DNA of 64,000 nucleotides from Metabacillus sp. FJAT-52054. GTDB lineage: Bacteria; Bacillota; Bacilli; Bacillales; Bacillaceae. The stretch spans positions 3,728,723-3,792,722 of the forward strand of contig NZ_CP147407.1 in assembly GCF_037201815.1 (NCBI RefSeq), given 5' to 3'. The notes beneath the pieces were generated by a model, which saw only the letters and a list, made by a program, of their open reading frames with translations, ran no database searches and was not told the DNA's origin. Numbering within the stretch: position 1 is the stretch's first letter; every line of letters starts with the position of its first letter. Shown here one piece after another: positions 8,604 through 16,552 of this stretch. A program made the translations under genes and the position numbers.

Positions 8604-8990
8604 TCAACTTTCTTCTTTTATGTTGCTTATTTGAACATTCAAGATTGAAATGCTGTGTTGAAGGGCATTCATTTGGTCTTGGTAATAGTCTATTTTGCTT
8701 TCAATCTCATTTAGAATCTCGTTTGTATCTGTACTGGAAAGTTCATTATATTCACCAGCCATTTTTTCCCGGAACTCCTGAAATTGATCAGCGCGTTTGC
8801 CGTTCCATATCTGGGTTGAAAGTTCAGGCTGATTTAACTGCTTTTTATTCTGAATAAAATCACGTTGATCCTCAGATATATTATTGGAAGCAGATTGCAG
8901 CCGCTTAACTTTGTCTCCATAATCTCTAATTTGCTCATATAATTGCTCTACTTGGCCTGTAAGCTGAAGGTGAAGCGCTGAAGCATTCAT
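8604..8990 (-). CDS. YwqH-like LXG partner protein (DUF5082-like)
   Basis: 128 aa helical hairpin with a central WNGKRADQFQEFREKM turn (W-x-G-like, residues about 64-79), typical of the YwqH/DUF5082 group of type VII partner proteins. It is the first gene of the operon, with AAGGAGGAG before the ATG. A small inverted repeat (AGGTTTCTTTAAACCT) lies about 50 bases upstream. It probably forms the export complex with the YwqI-like protein and the LXG effector. Confidence 0.75.
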   Translation of the reverse strand: MNASALHLQLTGQVEQLYEQIRDYGDKVKRLQSASNNISEDQRDFIQNKKQLNQPELSTQIWNGKRADQFQEFREKMAGEYNELSSTDTNEILNEIESKIDYYQDQMNALQHSISILNVQISNIKEES

Positions 8991-9242
8991 TTTGTTCTCC
9001 TCCTTATTCTTGTGGAAAACCTATGTATTTTTACCCATAAACAGGTTTAAAGAAACCTAATAAATACATAATAAACCAATAAAATCCATTCTATTCGAGT
9101 TAAAAGTATACGAGAAGTTGGGAAGTGCTAATTTGCAGAAAAATGTATACGGTATTTACGAGAGTTATCGTTATTGTAGGTAATTTATATTAAAAAAGTG
9201 TTGTTACACAATTTATTCAAAAGATTTATTAAACGCAATTCG

Positions 9243-9472
9243 GTGAAGAGCCGTTGATTGGGTGGATGATGGAGTTGCAGCTTAATCCATCCACAGTATA
9301 GCGAAGTTTGTTTTCTCCGAGCCTTTCTGTGGAGGGAAGCGGAATGTTGAGCTGCAGGGTTCTCCTCTCATCCGTACCTGTCGTCAATTTTCTATCATTA
9401 CCTACAATAAATCCTATCATTATTTTCCAGTCTGCCCAATTGGCAGAAAGTCCTTATTTATTAACCTCAGCT
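9243..9472 (-). pseudogene. Relic of an LXG partner gene fused to a scrap of LXG gene
   Basis: On the minus strand, a short frame reads LQLNIPLPSTERLGENKLR, nearly identical to residues ~25-43 of the partner protein at 3503-3790. It then jumps to CNSIIHP, matching GNSIIHP in the middle of the LXG nuclease toxin. The upstream DNA (9373-9470) matches 3791-3886. About 60 bases of the partner gene's 5' part and most of the LXG gene are missing. This is the scar of a deleted second copy of the 1.6-3.8 kb locus, not a functional gene. Confidence 0.7.
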
Positions 9473-9762
9473 TCAAAAAATAGTCTTGATGACCGAAATA
9501 CTCTCCCTCCACCTCTACAAAACACATGCTCTATTACCCAATTAACATGAATAAAAATATAGTAAATGTTGAAGAGGCTAGTATGATTGAATAATATTTA
9601 TGGAATTCACTAATAAACGGAATGAACATCATCTAAATTTTCGTTAAAAAAAGAAGATCTTATTGAATTTTCATTTATGAAATGCACACAGCTTAAATAA
9701 AATGTGCTGATGGAATTTCCAAAATTCAATCCACAGCTTCCATCCACCAGCAACCTACACAA
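9473..9762. other. Intergenic region without a recognisable gene
   Basis: About 290 AT-rich bases between the LXG relic and the terminator of the secreted-protein gene. No coding frame, repeat or structured element stands out. Confidence 0.4.
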
Positions 9763-9797
9763 AAAGAGCCTGGCACTATAAGCCCAGGCTCTTTTTT
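9763..9797 (-). terminator. Rho-independent terminator of the secreted PPC/Ig-like protein gene
   Basis: Perfect 11-bp stem AAAGAGCCTGG / CCAGGCTCTTT with a 10-base loop, three bases past the minus-strand stop codon. The stem arms supply T runs in both directions, so it may work bidirectionally. Confidence 0.9.
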
Positions 9798-9799
9798 CT

Positions 9800-10909
9800 T
9801 CACTTTTTCACTACTTTAATTGTTACTTTTTTTGTATTCTTGGCCCGGTCTGTGGCTACAACGTCAAAAGTAGTTCCGGCTTTTTGCTTTTTGATGGCAA
9901 TTTTGTAATTTCCTTTGCTGTCGACTTTTCCTTTTCCGACTACTTTGTCTCCTCTTTTAAGCTCGATTCGGCTTCCGGCTTCCGTTTTTCCGGATATGAC
10001 TGTATGCGTTGAGCGGACTTTATTGACAGTCAGTCGGGGAGGGGTTTTGTCTGATACTACTGCAGATGCAGGATCACTTACGTTCCCGCTCTCATCCATC
10101 GCAAAGACTTCAACCCGGCTGCCTGCTTTGATCGGACGGATTGAGACCTTGAACTTGCCGGAGGCCGCGGCATAGTCGGATGCGTAATATTTCCCGTTCA
10201 CGTATACGCCGACAGCGGAATATGGCTCTGCAAGTCCGGTTATCGCTTTATCATTATCATCCACTTTGTTCATCCGCGGACGGTCCGGCGGAGTTTGATC
10301 TGCATTGACTTCCAGATAATCCGCTGCCACCGCATAGGCTCCGCCGTCGTTTGCATTGTTGTAGTCAAAAGCATGGATGAAATACTCACCGGCAGGAAGA
10401 TCAAAGACAAATTCAATGACTCCCGTTTCGCGGTCTTCATCCATATAGGCCGGGTAGATCGGCTCTTCGTTCCCGTCAGTCAGGACCAGCACTGCGTCCG
10501 TCCCGCTCACCCCATTGTAGCCGGATGTGATGCCGACCCAAATGGCCCCTGAACGGGGAACGGTAATTTTCCATGCGTCGATATCAAGATTGGAAAATGT
10601 ACCTACCCCGTAATAGCCAAGCGGCAATCCGTTTGCATTGTGCGTGTAATCATTCGGCTCCCTCTCGAGGATTTGGTCACTCTCATCCAAGGCAGATCGC
10701 TTCAGCTTTTTGTCTAACGACCTGGAGATCTCCTTATGTATGACGGAGGTGCTGTTCCTGTAGTTCGTCTTGTACTCTTGTTTCAAGTTCACAATAAAAG
10801 CTGATTTGCTTTCACCGGCTGCCTGAGCTGAGCCCGGCAGCAGAAGAGAGGCTGCTAGTATTGAGGCAGCGGCCCATTTACCAAAGTTTGTCATCCGCAT
10901 CCGATTCAT
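9800..10909 (-). CDS. Secreted protein with PPC-type domain and two bacterial Ig-like domains
   Basis: 369 aa with a clear Sec signal peptide (hydrophobic AAASILAASLLLPG, cleavage after AQA near residue 30). Residues about 82-195 begin with LEREPNDYTHNANGLPLGYY and hold an AGEYFIHAFDY strand, typical of the bacterial pre-peptidase C-terminal (PPC) domain. Two Ig-like (Big_6-type) domains follow, each opened by TPP (about 209-290 and 291-369). No catalytic domain or wall anchor is visible, so it is probably a secreted adhesin or matrix protein. GGAGG directly abuts the first ATG; Met4 (10900) or Met6 (10894) is the better spaced start. It is a single-gene unit with its own terminator. Confidence 0.85.
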   Translation of the reverse strand: MNRMRMTNFGKWAAASILAASLLLPGSAQAAGESKSAFIVNLKQEYKTNYRNSTSVIHKEISRSLDKKLKRSALDESDQILEREPNDYTHNANGLPLGYYGVGTFSNLDIDAWKITVPRSGAIWVGITSGYNGVSGTDAVLVLTDGNEEPIYPAYMDEDRETGVIEFVFDLPAGEYFIHAFDYNNANDGGAYAVAADYLEVNADQTPPDRPRMNKVDDNDKAITGLAEPYSAVGVYVNGKYYASDYAAASGKFKVSIRPIKAGSRVEVFAMDESGNVSDPASAVVSDKTPPRLTVNKVRSTHTVISGKTEAGSRIELKRGDKVVGKGKVDSKGNYKIAIKKQKAGTTFDVVATDRAKNTKKVTIKVVKK

Positions 10910-11082
10910 CCTCCAATGCTTTATTTTTCGTCTACGGATTACTTATATTAGGTTTTGGAGGAAATAGTACCTAAATATGAACAAAACTAAAGTCCCGAAA
11001 CCTCTAACTACTAGCTTTCCAGCAAGTGCAAACAAAAATCCAAATCTGCTTTTAAATGCTCTTTAATAAATTATTTCTTGTT

Positions 11083-11226
11083 GATTTGACTTTCTCCCAC
11101 ATAAACGGTGCCGGTTTTTGGATATACAAGGAATACTTTAACCTAACTATCGGCAGAACGTTTATGGTCACCATCACTTCCTTTATCGGATTTGCCGGGA
11201 TGCTGATCATTAATCTGTTTATTTAA
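11083..11226 (+). pseudogene. C-terminal relic of a GntP-family gluconate permease
   Basis: Plus-strand frame ending at TAA 11224-11226 reads SHINGAGFWIYKEYFN followed by a hydrophobic end, GFAGMLIINLFI. This matches the typical C-terminus of gluconate permeases (HVNDSGFW...KEYFNLS...LLLNLF). The rest of the gene is absent. It is a leftover of a deletion or insertion at this site. An imperfect hairpin (CCAGGGCTGC / GGCAGCCTTGG, 11250-11276) follows and may be its old terminator. Confidence 0.65.
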
Positions 11227-11318
11227 GAGATTGATAGAATTTTTTCCAGGGCTGCTGATCAGGCAGCCTTGGATAATTCCACTCACTCGAACAGTTCCAA
11301 CCAGAATTTGATAAAAGA

Positions 11319-11828
11319 CTACCCCAAAAAATCCGTTAAATCCTTATACATCGCTTCATTGGGATAAAAATAAGCGCCCTTGCCATCTCCAACCAGCAGG
11401 GAACTCATCCACTTGCTCATTTCTACCTGAACAATGGCATCCATATCGAGGTAGTCTTCACCGAAATAAACCATTTCACACGATTTATTTAACCTCGCCA
11501 CCAGCTTTCGATCCTTCGTTTTGGCAAAAGTAAGCTCGGATAATGTGCTCAAATATTCTTTGATGATCTCTTCATCAATGAATTCTGATTGAAACACTTC
11601 GCGAATTGCGTCTCGGATTAAGGGAGTGAATCTCTTTTTATCCCGGGCCTTCAATCCATAAAGAACAATGCAGTAACGATTTTTGTCATTCACGAGGATC
11701 AGAAACTTATGCCTGCCAACCTTCAGCATGTTGGCGTGCCAGCATAGTAAAGGATCTGCTTCCTCCACCTGTTCAACAGGTGTTACTTTTAGTTCATCGA
11801 GAAGTTTTTTCGTACATTGTATAAGCAT
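11319..11828 (-). CDS. DUF6933-like hypothetical protein
   Basis: 169-aa soluble protein beginning MLIQCTKKLLDELKV. I chose the ATG at 11826-11828 because AAAGGAG lies 7 bases upstream; the longer frame from 11882 lacks a ribosome binding site. The N-terminus, the WHANMLKVGRHKFLILVND segment and the GLKARDKKRF stretch resemble proteins annotated DUF6933, of unknown function. It stands alone among gene fragments. Family placement is from memory. Confidence 0.7.
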   Translation of the reverse strand: MLIQCTKKLLDELKVTPVEQVEEADPLLCWHANMLKVGRHKFLILVNDKNRYCIVLYGLKARDKKRFTPLIRDAIREVFQSEFIDEEIIKEYLSTLSELTFAKTKDRKLVARLNKSCEMVYFGEDYLDMDAIVQVEMSKWMSSLLVGDGKGAYFYPNEAMYKDLTDFLG

Positions 11829-11936
11829 GAGGTGGCTCCTTTGTGTATTGAGATTGGGTGGGGCTTTGTATGATCGTAACATGAAACATATGATGGAAAC
11901 AGAAGATCATCTAACCCCTCTTTACTCAAATCGCCA

Positions 11937-12290
11937 CTATGTATTGTTTCTTTTACGAGGCCATGGAACAAACTCTCCTTTCAGGCACCGGAACAGAAGC
12001 TTCTCGCCATCAATCTCCCATTCTATCCCTTTTGATTCGAGCCTCTTGCCCACCGCAGCGGATAACTCTTTTCCATAGGATTTCTTCCAGTATTTATCTC
12101 CATTAGATTCACGATCTGCAGCAAACTCTTCTCTCGTTTGAAAGCCTGCCTTTAGAGCGATTTCGTCTAATTCATGTCCTATAGTGTGACACACCCCGCT
12201 CGAATATGGTTTGGTTGGTTCCACACATCTCGAGTCCTGAGCATTGGTGTAAAAACCGGAAACTCCGTCCTCTATATCCGGTAAAACCAT
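11937..12290 (-). CDS. Hypothetical protein, probably the 3' part of a frameshifted gene
   Basis: 117-codon frame (MVLPDIEDGVSGFYTNAQDS ... ending VPWPRKRNNT), unrecognised. No ribosome binding site precedes its ATG, and the frame stays open about 40 bases further upstream (reading IFKHVFKGKNRKEITVRY), up to the end of a 54-codon frame at 12337-12501. The two frames join naturally as one ~185-aa gene with a single frameshift near 12340. It is therefore likely a broken gene, although a sequencing error could also explain it. Confidence 0.5.
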   Translation of the reverse strand: MVLPDIEDGVSGFYTNAQDSRCVEPTKPYSSGVCHTIGHELDEIALKAGFQTREEFAADRESNGDKYWKKSYGKELSAAVGKRLESKGIEWEIDGEKLLFRCLKGEFVPWPRKRNNT

Positions 12291-12336
12291 ATACCTAACG
12301 GTGATTTCTTTTCGGTTCTTTCCTTTAAATACGTGC

Positions 12337-12501
12337 TTAAATATACCTGCTTACTTCCTTCCATATCCCAGCTGATGCAAGTGGTGTGAATTTTGCCATA
12401 ATATTTCTTAAAATCTTAGAAAAGGATGGGTCTACACCTTTAATGATGCCGAGCAGTTTTTTTTTGGAAATTTCAATGACATACTCATTAAAATCATGCA
12501 T
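12337..12501 (-). pseudogene. 5' part of the frameshifted hypothetical gene
   Basis: A 54-codon frame starting MHDFNEYVIEISKKK at ATG 12499-12501, with AGAGG 4 bases upstream, and ending SAGIWKEVSRYI. It stops exactly where the 11937-12290 frame opens in a different phase. Together they look like one gene. The family is unknown. Confidence 0.45.
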
Positions 12502-12547
12502 GATTCCTCTCGCATTGCTATAAAGCAGTACTATATCATTCTTCTAA

Positions 12548-12574
12548 GAAGCACGAGAACCGTCCCGGTGCATA
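12548..12574 (+). repeat. REP-like element, 3' end degenerate
   Basis: GAAGCACGAGAACCGTCCC is intact but the closing arm reads GGTGCATAC instead of GATGCTTC. It abuts the comM relic within ~11 bases. Confidence 0.75.
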
Positions 12575-12584
12575 CTTCCGGAAA

Positions 12585-12960
12585 GTTTCGATGTATACCA
12601 GTTCCAATTCAGGAATCTCAATTTTGGGATGGCTGGATCAAAAGGAATATAAAGCGTCCACACCTTCAGCTTCTTTGCGGCCAGAATCGCAGCAATCATC
12701 CCTTCAACTGGTCAGCATGATTAATATAAATTTTTTGTCGTTTCATTAATGGATATCTTAAAAGAGGCAGTCAATAACTTATATAAGAATGGGATTAAAA
12801 GAAAGGACAGTGCTGAAGGTCGAAAGATGAGTAGTATTTGTGGATGAAACCAGATGGGTATTCGAAGAATTTAATGAAAGGCTTAGAAATGAAAGGATGG
12901 GACAATATCCATATATGCAGTTGATAAAGGAGGCATGAGACGTGAGTCATTCATTATTGA
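12585..12960 (-). pseudogene. Internally deleted relic copy of comM and its upstream region
   Basis: Bases 12585-12712 match the intact comM gene at about 26022-26148, in the same orientation. Bases 12713-12960 match comM's 5' flank (about 26510-26770). Everything between (roughly the first 115 codons) is missing, as is the 3' two thirds of the gene. The flank includes a plus-strand coding-looking tract (DETRWVFEEFNERLRNERM) conserved in both copies. This is a duplicated, decayed fragment. Confidence 0.75.
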
Positions 12961-13130
12961 TTTATCATATTAATTAAAACATAACAAAATTAATTATGAG
13001 CTTTTATTCTCTTATTGTAAAAGATTTCCGAATTAACTTGCAGCATTAAGCCACTTATTATACTTTATGGCTTTCTTATCCTAATTAGGCCGCCCAAAAG
13101 TTTTGCACTGGTGGCTCTCTGCATGTAAAA

Positions 13131-13155
13131 AAACACCAGAACCGTCATAATGCTT
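13131..13155 (+). repeat. Degenerate REP-like element
   Basis: AACACCAGAACCGTCATAATGCTT keeps the AGAACCGTC core and one arm of the palindrome. A single GGTGGCTC...GCAT unit of the 22-bp repeat lies just before it (13110-13124). Confidence 0.55.
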
Positions 13156-13196
13156 AAGGTTAGCAGTCACACAGCATACCAATGTGTATGTAACTA

Positions 13197-13526
13197 TCAT
13201 TTACTATGAAACTTTGAAAATGCAGTCAAAACTTTGTTTAAGTCTACTGGGTGCATGGTTCCTACGTAAACAGGCTTGGAAGTCATGGAAAGCGAAGTGG
13301 GGTTATTGATTTGTGCATAAGACATATATTTAAGCCCCGCATTTTGCCAGTATGTGATAGGAACCCGGTGCGGAAAATTTTGATTGGGACTACTTTTAGT
13401 TATTTTTACTGCTACAGCCAAAGCTTTATTATCACGGAAACCTAAAATAAGCGCAGGGCGAAATTTGCCGCCTTGCGCTGGAGGATCAAAAGGAAACGAT
13501 ATATAATATATATCACCGATCTGCAT
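13197..13526 (-). CDS. PemK/MazF-family endoribonuclease toxin
   Basis: 109 aa. It begins MQIGDIYYISFPFDPP and has RPALILGFRD, PHRVPI and a YAQINNPTSLS segment, the usual order of MazF/PemK beta-barrel strands and catalytic positions. Such toxins cleave mRNA and are held in check by an antitoxin. The start codon directly follows the stop of the upstream gene (TAA then ATG), so the two are translationally coupled. The toxin RPxL strand has R-P-A-L instead of the common R-P-V-L/V. Identity as a MazF-fold toxin is confident; activity is not tested. Confidence 0.85.
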   Translation of the reverse strand: MQIGDIYYISFPFDPPAQGGKFRPALILGFRDNKALAVAVKITKSSPNQNFPHRVPITYWQNAGLKYMSYAQINNPTSLSMTSKPVYVGTMHPVDLNKVLTAFSKFHSK

Positions 13527-13754
13527 TTAATCTTCCAGCCATTTTCTGTGTACTGGATTATTCGGATTGTAATTTTGAACTACACCGTTTTCTCCAATAA
13601 TAAGGGGCTCTTGATTAGAAACAATTGAATCGAAATCAATGGAAGCAGACAGCTTTTGATTATAGACATTGAGATTGTTACGAGCTCGTCTCAAAGCGGT
13701 AGCGCTAAGCCTGACACGTCGTGGGACCTGGCTTTTCCGTTGAGTTACTGACAT
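13527..13754 (-). CDS. Putative antitoxin partner of the PemK/MazF toxin
   Basis: 75 aa, basic N-terminal half (SVTQRKSQVPRRVRLSATAL) and an acidic C-terminus (VHRKWLED). I chose ATG 13752-13754 because GGGAGG lies 9 bases upstream; the longer GTG start at 13778 has no such site. It is zero bases from the toxin gene. It does not resemble MazE, PemI or a Phd-type antitoxin that I know, so antitoxin identity rests on position, size and charge pattern. Confidence 0.6.
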   Translation of the reverse strand: MSVTQRKSQVPRRVRLSATALRRARNNLNVYNQKLSASIDFDSIVSNQEPLIIGENGVVQNYNPNNPVHRKWLED

Positions 13755-13784
13755 TCTAAAAAACCTCCCTTTTTTCACATACTC

Positions 13785-13801
13785 ACCACCTTCATGGTAG
13801 T
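13785..13801. promoter_or_regulatory. Possible operator palindrome of the toxin-antitoxin pair
   Basis: ACCACC and GGTAGT flank a 5-base centre, an imperfect inverted repeat in the leader just upstream of the antitoxin ribosome binding site. Antitoxins often bind such sites to autoregulate. Speculative. Confidence 0.3.
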
Positions 13802-13836
13802 ATATGCAATGTCTAACAAATATAATTGTGTAAACT

Positions 13837-13866
13837 AATATAGCGAATTAGATATAGGATTGTCAA
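13837..13866 (-). promoter_or_regulatory. Sigma-A type promoter of the toxin-antitoxin pair
   Basis: On the minus strand, a perfect -35 TTGACA (13861-13866) and a -10 TATATT (13837-13842) are separated by 18 bases, about 80 bases upstream of the antitoxin ATG. The only strong consensus promoter nearby. Confidence 0.75.
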
Positions 13867-14035
13867 CCTTTAAAAAAGGGGAGAATTACTCCTTTTTGTA
13901 AGCGTTCACCTATTGACTTGCAATACTTTCTCCTCACCCCAATTGCCCACAGAATCGCCAGGAATTTCTTTGAGCATACTGGCTACCACAATCCAAATGA
14001 TGAACAATGCCTAGTGTTGGCGATTCAATTGGCAT

Positions 14036-14062
14036 GAAGCACAGCGACGGTTCTCACGCTTC
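14036..14062 (-). repeat. REP-like element (inverted copy)
   Basis: GAAGCACAGCGACGGTTCTC followed by ACGCTTC. It lies 9 bases past the stop codon of a RAYT relic, the same position as the hairpins behind the other RAYT copies. Confidence 0.8.
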
Positions 14063-14070
14063 CTCCCACC

Positions 14071-14307
14071 TCAAGCCTTAAAAATCAAATTCGGAGAAAT
14101 CCCCAATATCCTCGCAGCCTGCCTTTGAGATAAACCAGTAATGGTTTTAACTTTTCTCAACACGGTATTTCTCTGTTCCCTGGGCAGACTCTTGATATGC
14201 GGTATTTCCAGATTCCCAAGACATTTTCTAATTTCCGCTCTTGCCTCATCATCGGATAACCGTTTTCTGCTTTCATCATGATCTTCTAAGCACTGGTCGT
14301 TATTTTA
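14071..14307 (-). pseudogene. C-terminal relic of a REP-associated tyrosine transposase
   Basis: About 79 codons nearly identical to the C-terminal quarter of the intact RAYT at 24148-24927 (ending GLSQRQAARILGISPNLIFKA). The 5' part is gone and the fragment ends at another REP-like element (14309). It lacks the HUH catalytic domain and cannot be active. Confidence 0.8.
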
Positions 14308-14308
14308 G

Positions 14309-14335
14309 GAAGCATAGTAACGGTTCTCACGCTTC
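14309..14335 (-). repeat. REP-like element (inverted copy)
   Basis: GAAGCATAGTAACGGTTCTC followed by ACGCTTC. It sits between two RAYT relics, directly after the stop of the second. Confidence 0.8.
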
Positions 14336-14343
14336 CTTCCACC

Positions 14344-14912
14344 TCAAGCCTTGAACACCAAATTCGGAGAAATCCCCAATATCCTCGCAGCTTGCCTCTG
14401 AGACAACCCGCTGATTGCTTTAATTTTTCTCAACACTTTATTTCTTTGTTCCTTGGGGAGACTCTTCACATACAGTATTTCCAAGTTCCCAATACATTTT
14501 CTGATTCCTACCCTTGCCTCATCATCGGATAACTTTATTCTGCGAATCGTCACTATCTTCTAAGCATTGATCGTTATTTTTGCGATCATTAAATTCTTTA
14601 AATCTAATCCTGGCAATCAATAGATCTGGAGAGAACATATTTAATAGAAAATGAGGATCAAGAAGGTCCGGAGGATAAACAAATTGACCATAATAGCCAA
14701 GACAGCTACTCCATTTCCATTCAGCGGGGAGGGGAACAATTCTTGCTTTAACGGAATTTTGATGGATGTATCTTGTTGCGGTGAGGAGGTAGTTATTAAT
14801 AGTTTCACTTTTGAATCGGTCCTGAAAGAGATGACCGGTCGTTCTGTATTTCCAGTTATAGTACTTGGCGTAGCTGATGCCTAATCGTTTCATCACGAGT
14901 GAAATTTCGTGG
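14344..14912 (-). pseudogene. Second REP-associated tyrosine transposase relic, N-terminally truncated and frameshifted
   Basis: Two overlapping frames (14522-14896 and 14344-14553) together cover the C-terminal three quarters of the intact RAYT (KRLGISYAKYYNWKYRTTGH ... ISPNLVFKA), broken by a frameshift near 14540. The N-terminal part with the HUH motif is missing. It is more diverged from the 24-kb copy than the fragment at 14071, so it is an older copy. Confidence 0.8.
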
Positions 14913-14950
14913 AAAATTCCTTACTTTTATTACCCTGTAAAATGGAAAAA

Positions 14951-14977
14951 GAAGCACGAGAACCGTCCCGATGCTTC
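14951..14977 (+). repeat. REP-like element
   Basis: GAAGCACGAGAACCGTCCCG then ATGCTTC, the consensus form. It directly follows the last recognisable codons of the 5'-nucleotidase relic and is preceded by the shared ATGGAAAAA flank. Confidence 0.85.
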
Positions 14978-14980
14978 CAT

Positions 14981-15486
14981 TAAAATTTCCGCATCCGTTC
15001 GAGCGTTTGCCTCATTAACAAGTATTTGACTGTCTTTGAACATGATGTATCCGTCCCCGCCATTGAATACGTAGTTTAACATGGCTGTTGTATGTTTTTT
15101 GCATATCAATCGGTTCATTGTTGACCAGAATGTTTTCCACTCTGGATCCTACTGGTTTAGCAGGGTTATAGGAATAGGTCATGCCTGAGACTTGCATAAA
15201 TCCTCCCCCCAGACTTTCAACTCTTGATACTCTGTTCTCAAGTGCAGCTTTAATGGTTTCTCCTTTTACATCAGCCAGGATCACTTTGTTTTGAAAAGGA
15301 AGAATGGCGTAAGCATCATGCAGTGTAAATTCGCCGGCAGGAATGCTGGTCCGGATTCCGCCGCTGTTCATCATGCCGAAGTCCCCGTTGTAAAAGGAGC
15401 GGTAGCTGTCGGCTACAAAATTGCCAATATTCGTTTCCTGAAATCTTGTTTCATGGTTATCTCCATAAATGAGTTGAGTATTGCAT
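14981..15486 (-). pseudogene. C-terminal relic of a secreted 5'-nucleotidase
   Basis: The minus strand reads ETNIGNFVADSYRSF, MMNSGGIRTSIPAGEFTLHD and AILPFQNKVILADVKGETIK, hallmark stretches of the C-terminal domain of 5'-nucleotidase/UDP-sugar hydrolase enzymes. A frameshift near 15080 moves the end (FNGGDGYIMFKD) to another frame. The N-terminal metallophosphatase domain is absent; a 22-bp repeat array begins where homology stops (15486), and a REP-like element lies at the other end. The gene is dead. Confidence 0.8.
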
Positions 15487-15562
15487 CAGTAAAGAGCCAC
15501 CTGGGCGGACTTTTGAGCACCTAATGCGGATAATAGAGCCTCTAAATGCAACGGGAAGAGCC
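15481..15562 (-). repeat. Array of ~22-bp GTGGCTC repeats
   Basis: Read on the minus strand, four units of the form (GT)GGCTC-N8-10-GCAT-N2-4 follow each other at 21-23 base spacing. The array aligns over its whole length with the one at 30316-30402. Confidence 0.65.
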
Positions 15563-15679
15563 AGTTTTTCATGTGGAATATAAACAGCCATCGAAAACAG
15601 CTGCTTCGATGGCTGTAATTAATACAGAAATTGTTCATCAGCTATCCAGCTATTCAATGAAGTTGGTTTATATAATAAT

Positions 15680-16252
15680 TTATAATCGAGTTACACGATC
15701 TGGATTTTTCTGTACCAACTTCTCATTAATAGTAGCCACAGAGCGATTTATACTCATAGTAGAAAACCCCTCTTCAAATATTAATGAGGCGACTTCATAA
15801 TTAGATTTCCTATAAGTAATCACTAAGAAATCCTTCTCTACCACTGTATTTTCTCTTCCTCCGTTAGTAGCACTAATAGCTCCAACAACAGCTCCAGCTC
15901 CTCCAAAAGCGAGACCACCAATTAAGGATCGTCCAATTAAGCTCTTCTTCTTCCTATAAGTGTTTAATATTTCCTTATTGGTCATTTTATGCGCACCAAT
16001 TAATTGGCTATTTTCTATTACAAATTTCCCATTATCATGTATAATGCATATCATCATTTTATGCATTATTAAATAACATTGGCTGTGCAAAGGCAACGGT
16101 AGTCCATCAATTAGCTTTACCTTATCAAAATCATGAACATCATCTACGTGTACTCCAATTGTTTTACAATGTTTTTCAAGTTCATTAATTTTTCTTTTAG
16201 AATAAAGAATAAAAAGAAGAAAGAGCACTATTCCTATCACGATTATAGTCAT
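15680..16252 (-). CDS. Hypothetical protein with N-terminal membrane anchor and Gly-rich segment
   Basis: 190 aa from the ATG at 16250-16252, chosen because GGAGGT lies 5 bases upstream. One membrane helix at the N-terminus (MTIIVIGIVLFLLFILY), then a soluble region, then a hydrophobic Gly/Ala stretch (SLIGGLAFGGAGAVVGAISA, about residues 107-126) that could insert into membranes. No family recognised. It is transcribed in the same direction as the dynamin operon, but separated by 300 bases, so a functional link is uncertain. Confidence 0.6.
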   Translation of the reverse strand: MTIIVIGIVLFLLFILYSKRKINELEKHCKTIGVHVDDVHDFDKVKLIDGLPLPLHSQCYLIMHKMMICIIHDNGKFVIENSQLIGAHKMTNKEILNTYRKKKSLIGRSLIGGLAFGGAGAVVGAISATNGGRENTVVEKDFLVITYRKSNYEVASLIFEEGFSTMSINRSVATINEKLVQKNPDRVTRL

Positions 16253-16552
16253 TACGTACCTCCATGCGTGAATAAACACCTAAAAACAATTTAAATATAA
16301 ACGAATCTAATTACCTAGAAATAATATATGAAAAAGAAAGGTTTCGATAGAAACTCCCTGTGCTACTCTAATATTTACTATTCTTATCAATTTTGTCTCA
16401 ACAAACTTTCCCATTGTAACTATAGAAGCATCTAGGAATTGAATCTCACTATATTAAATTATCAAAAGAGGGCTGGAAACGAGTTGCTTGAGGTATAACC
16501 TGCGCATTTTTTCTCCAGCTCTTTAATTCTACCTAGCAGTCTTCCAATTTAC
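16253..16552. other. Intergenic region downstream of the dynamin operon
   Basis: 300 AT-rich bases without a gene. A long-looped imperfect inverted repeat (AGAGGGCTGGA ... TCCAGCTCT, 16466-16522) could end transcription of the dynamin operon but is not a classic terminator. Confidence 0.35.

Noticed and set aside
11250..11276. Inverted repeat near the gluconate permease relic as a terminator
   Set aside because: The stem is imperfect and no T run follows on either strand, so it is mentioned only as a possible remnant.
12496..12720. Plus-strand frame over the REP-like element and comM relic
   Set aside because: Entirely explained by antisense reading of the relic; no start signal.
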